Of a stretch of 6,436 bases of DNA, positions 5,325 through 6,436 are shown one piece after another; position 1 is the stretch's first letter; the number at the start of each line of letters is the position of its first letter. The position numbers were made by a program, and so were the translations under genes. The notes beneath the pieces are model-generated. The model saw nothing but the letters and a program-made list of their open reading frames with translations, ran no database searches and was not told the origin of the DNA. The stretch is from the NCBI GenBank assembly GCA_003488145.1, contig DNMQ01000291.1, positions 3,994-10,429 on the forward strand, given 5' to 3'. The stretch is from Pseudomonas sp. Lineage in GTDB: Bacteria; Pseudomonadota; Gammaproteobacteria; Pseudomonadales; Pseudomonadaceae.

Positions 5325-6401
5325 TCAGTGCACGGCCGGCGCCACCTGCTGCAGCGTGGCGATGCCGTCCAGGCGCCGCGACAAAACGCCGAAACGTCGC
5401 CGGTATTGCGTCGGCGTGAGGCCGACCTTGCGCCGGAACAGTCGACCGAAGAAGCCGGCGTCCTGATAGCCCACCTCCCAGGCGATCGCTTCAACCGACA
5501 GCTCTCCGCTTTCCAGCAGTTGCTTGGCTTCCTCCAGCCGCAGGGTATGGATGTAATCCAGCGGCGTCAGTCCCGTGGCCAGGGCGAAGCGGCGCTGGAA
5601 GGTCCGCTCCGGCAGGCCGCTGATGCGCACCATGGCGCTCACCGGCGCCTCTTCCTCGTAATGCTGCGCGGCCCATTCCTGACAACGCGCGATCACCGGA
5701 TCAGCCAGCTGGCCGGTGCGCATCATCGCGGCGTAGGCCAGCGGGCTGGTCGCGTCCCAATCGAACAGGTTCAGCCGCGCCACCTCCATCGCCTCCCGCG
5801 CACCGACGAAACGGGCGATGAGAAACAGTCCCAGCGCATGCCAGCTGCTGCCACTGCCGGACATCACCAGGCGCTGGCCGACGCCGGTGCCGACCAATGC
5901 CTTGTCCGGATGCCAGTGCACGTCCGGGTACTCGCGGCGCAGGCAATCGCAGTAGCCCCAGTGCGAAGTCCCTTCGCAGCCGGCCAGCAGCCCGGTACGC
6001 GCCAGCAGCATGGCTCCTGAGCAGGCCGCCGCCAGCGTCGCGCCGGCCGCGTAGCGCTCGCACAGCCATTGCGCCTCGGGCGCGTAGCGATCATCGAGCG
6101 GCTCCCAGGGGCTGACCGCCAGGTTGCTGACGATCACCACGTCGGTAGGCGGTGCGTCGTCCAGACTGGCATGAGGGTGGACCGGGATATCGTTGTAGAC
6201 CCGCAGCGAGTGTCCGTCGCGGCTGACGATCAGCGGCAGGAAAGGCGACGCCACGTCGGCGCGGTGCAGCAGTTGCTGCCAGTCGCGACGGGCACCCAGC
6301 AGCAGATCGTAGAGGCCGAACAGCGTCGAGGCCGTACTGTCCGGCGTCGCCAGCAGGGCGACGGTCAGCGGCGGGCGTTCGGCGATCTCTGAGCGGGCCA
6401 T
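5325..6401 (-). CDS. GlxA family transcriptional regulator (DJ-1/PfpI-like domain plus AraC-type HTH)
   Basis: The product has 358 residues. The N-terminal part (about 11-200) has the DJ-1/PfpI (class I glutamine amidotransferase-like) fold. It starts with LTVALLATPDSTASTLFGLY and has a nucleophile-elbow motif AAACSGAMLLARTGLLAG around Cys127, followed by TSHWGY (145-150). In this regulator group the domain senses ligands and is usually not catalytic. The C-terminal part (about 245-340) is an AraC/XylS DNA-binding domain with two helix-turn-helix units: VSAMVRISGLPERTFQRRF (254-272) and LSVEAIAWEVGYQDAGFFGR (301-320). It ends in the conserved GLTPTQYRRRF. Relatives control amine, amino-acid and carnitine/betaine catabolism, but the target is not visible because the divergent neighbour lies beyond the window. 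The ATG at 6401 has no strong ribosome-binding site; no better in-frame start was seen. It converges on the protease gene, so control of that gene is not implied. Confidence 0.92.
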   Translation of the reverse strand: MARSEIAERPPLTVALLATPDSTASTLFGLYDLLLGARRDWQQLLHRADVASPFLPLIVSRDGHSLRVYNDIPVHPHASLDDAPPTDVVIVSNLAVSPWEPLDDRYAPEAQWLCERYAAGATLAAACSGAMLLARTGLLAGCEGTSHWGYCDCLRREYPDVHWHPDKALVGTGVGQRLVMSGSGSSWHALGLFLIARFVGAREAMEVARLNLFDWDATSPLAYAAMMRTGQLADPVIARCQEWAAQHYEEEAPVSAMVRISGLPERTFQRRFALATGLTPLDYIHTLRLEEAKQLLESGELSVEAIAWEVGYQDAGFFGRLFRRKVGLTPTQYRRRFGVLSRRLDGIATLQQVAPAVH

Positions 6402-6436
6402 GGCGGAAATAGCCGGTTTGTTTCCAGGATGACTGG

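Overview
The window is GC-rich, gammaproteobacterial-type chromosomal DNA. The pairing of a spoT 3' end with ridA points to a pseudomonad, and a Pseudomonas/Stutzerimonas-like genome is my best guess. That is inferred from gene order and protein style, not from any search. I see no rRNA, tRNA, CRISPR array, insertion sequence or phage gene.

Layout. (1) 1-635, plus strand: the last 49 codons of spoT ((p)ppGpp synthetase/hydrolase), then ridA (enamine/imine deaminase). (2) 680-1722, minus strand: a two-gene unit whose reading frames overlap in a GTGA. It encodes a secreted FecR-domain protein followed by an OmpA-domain lipoprotein, and it converges on ridA. (3) 1723-2067: a gene-free gap with several inverted repeats, including a cluster just ahead of the fecR-like gene. 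(4) 2068-2826, minus strand: a lone periplasmic solute-binding protein of the amino-acid (SBP_bac_3) type with no permease or ATPase beside it. (5) 2827-3306: a 480-base divergent intergenic region ending in a strongly hairpin-rich leader. (6) 3307-5280, plus strand: a 657-residue FtsH-like membrane AAA+ zinc protease, apparently monocistronic. (7) 5325-6401, minus strand: a GlxA-type regulator (DJ-1/PfpI-like domain plus AraC-type DNA-binding domain) converging on the protease gene.

How the genes fit together. spoT and ridA belong to stress and housekeeping metabolism. The fecR/ompA-like pair and the binding protein act in the periplasm or envelope, and the FtsH-like protease would act on inner-membrane or cytoplasmic proteins. 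The convergent and divergent arrangement makes at least four or five separate transcription units, so apart from the fecR/ompA-like pair no tight functional link is shown.

The most interesting item is the leader of the FtsH-like gene. Four short perfect hairpins stand in a row between two tandem segments (3184-3197) and the ribosome-binding region (3296-3304). Each of the two segments is complementary over 7 bases to that region. This looks like a translational switch, possibly thermosensor-like, on a protease gene, but it rests on inspection alone.
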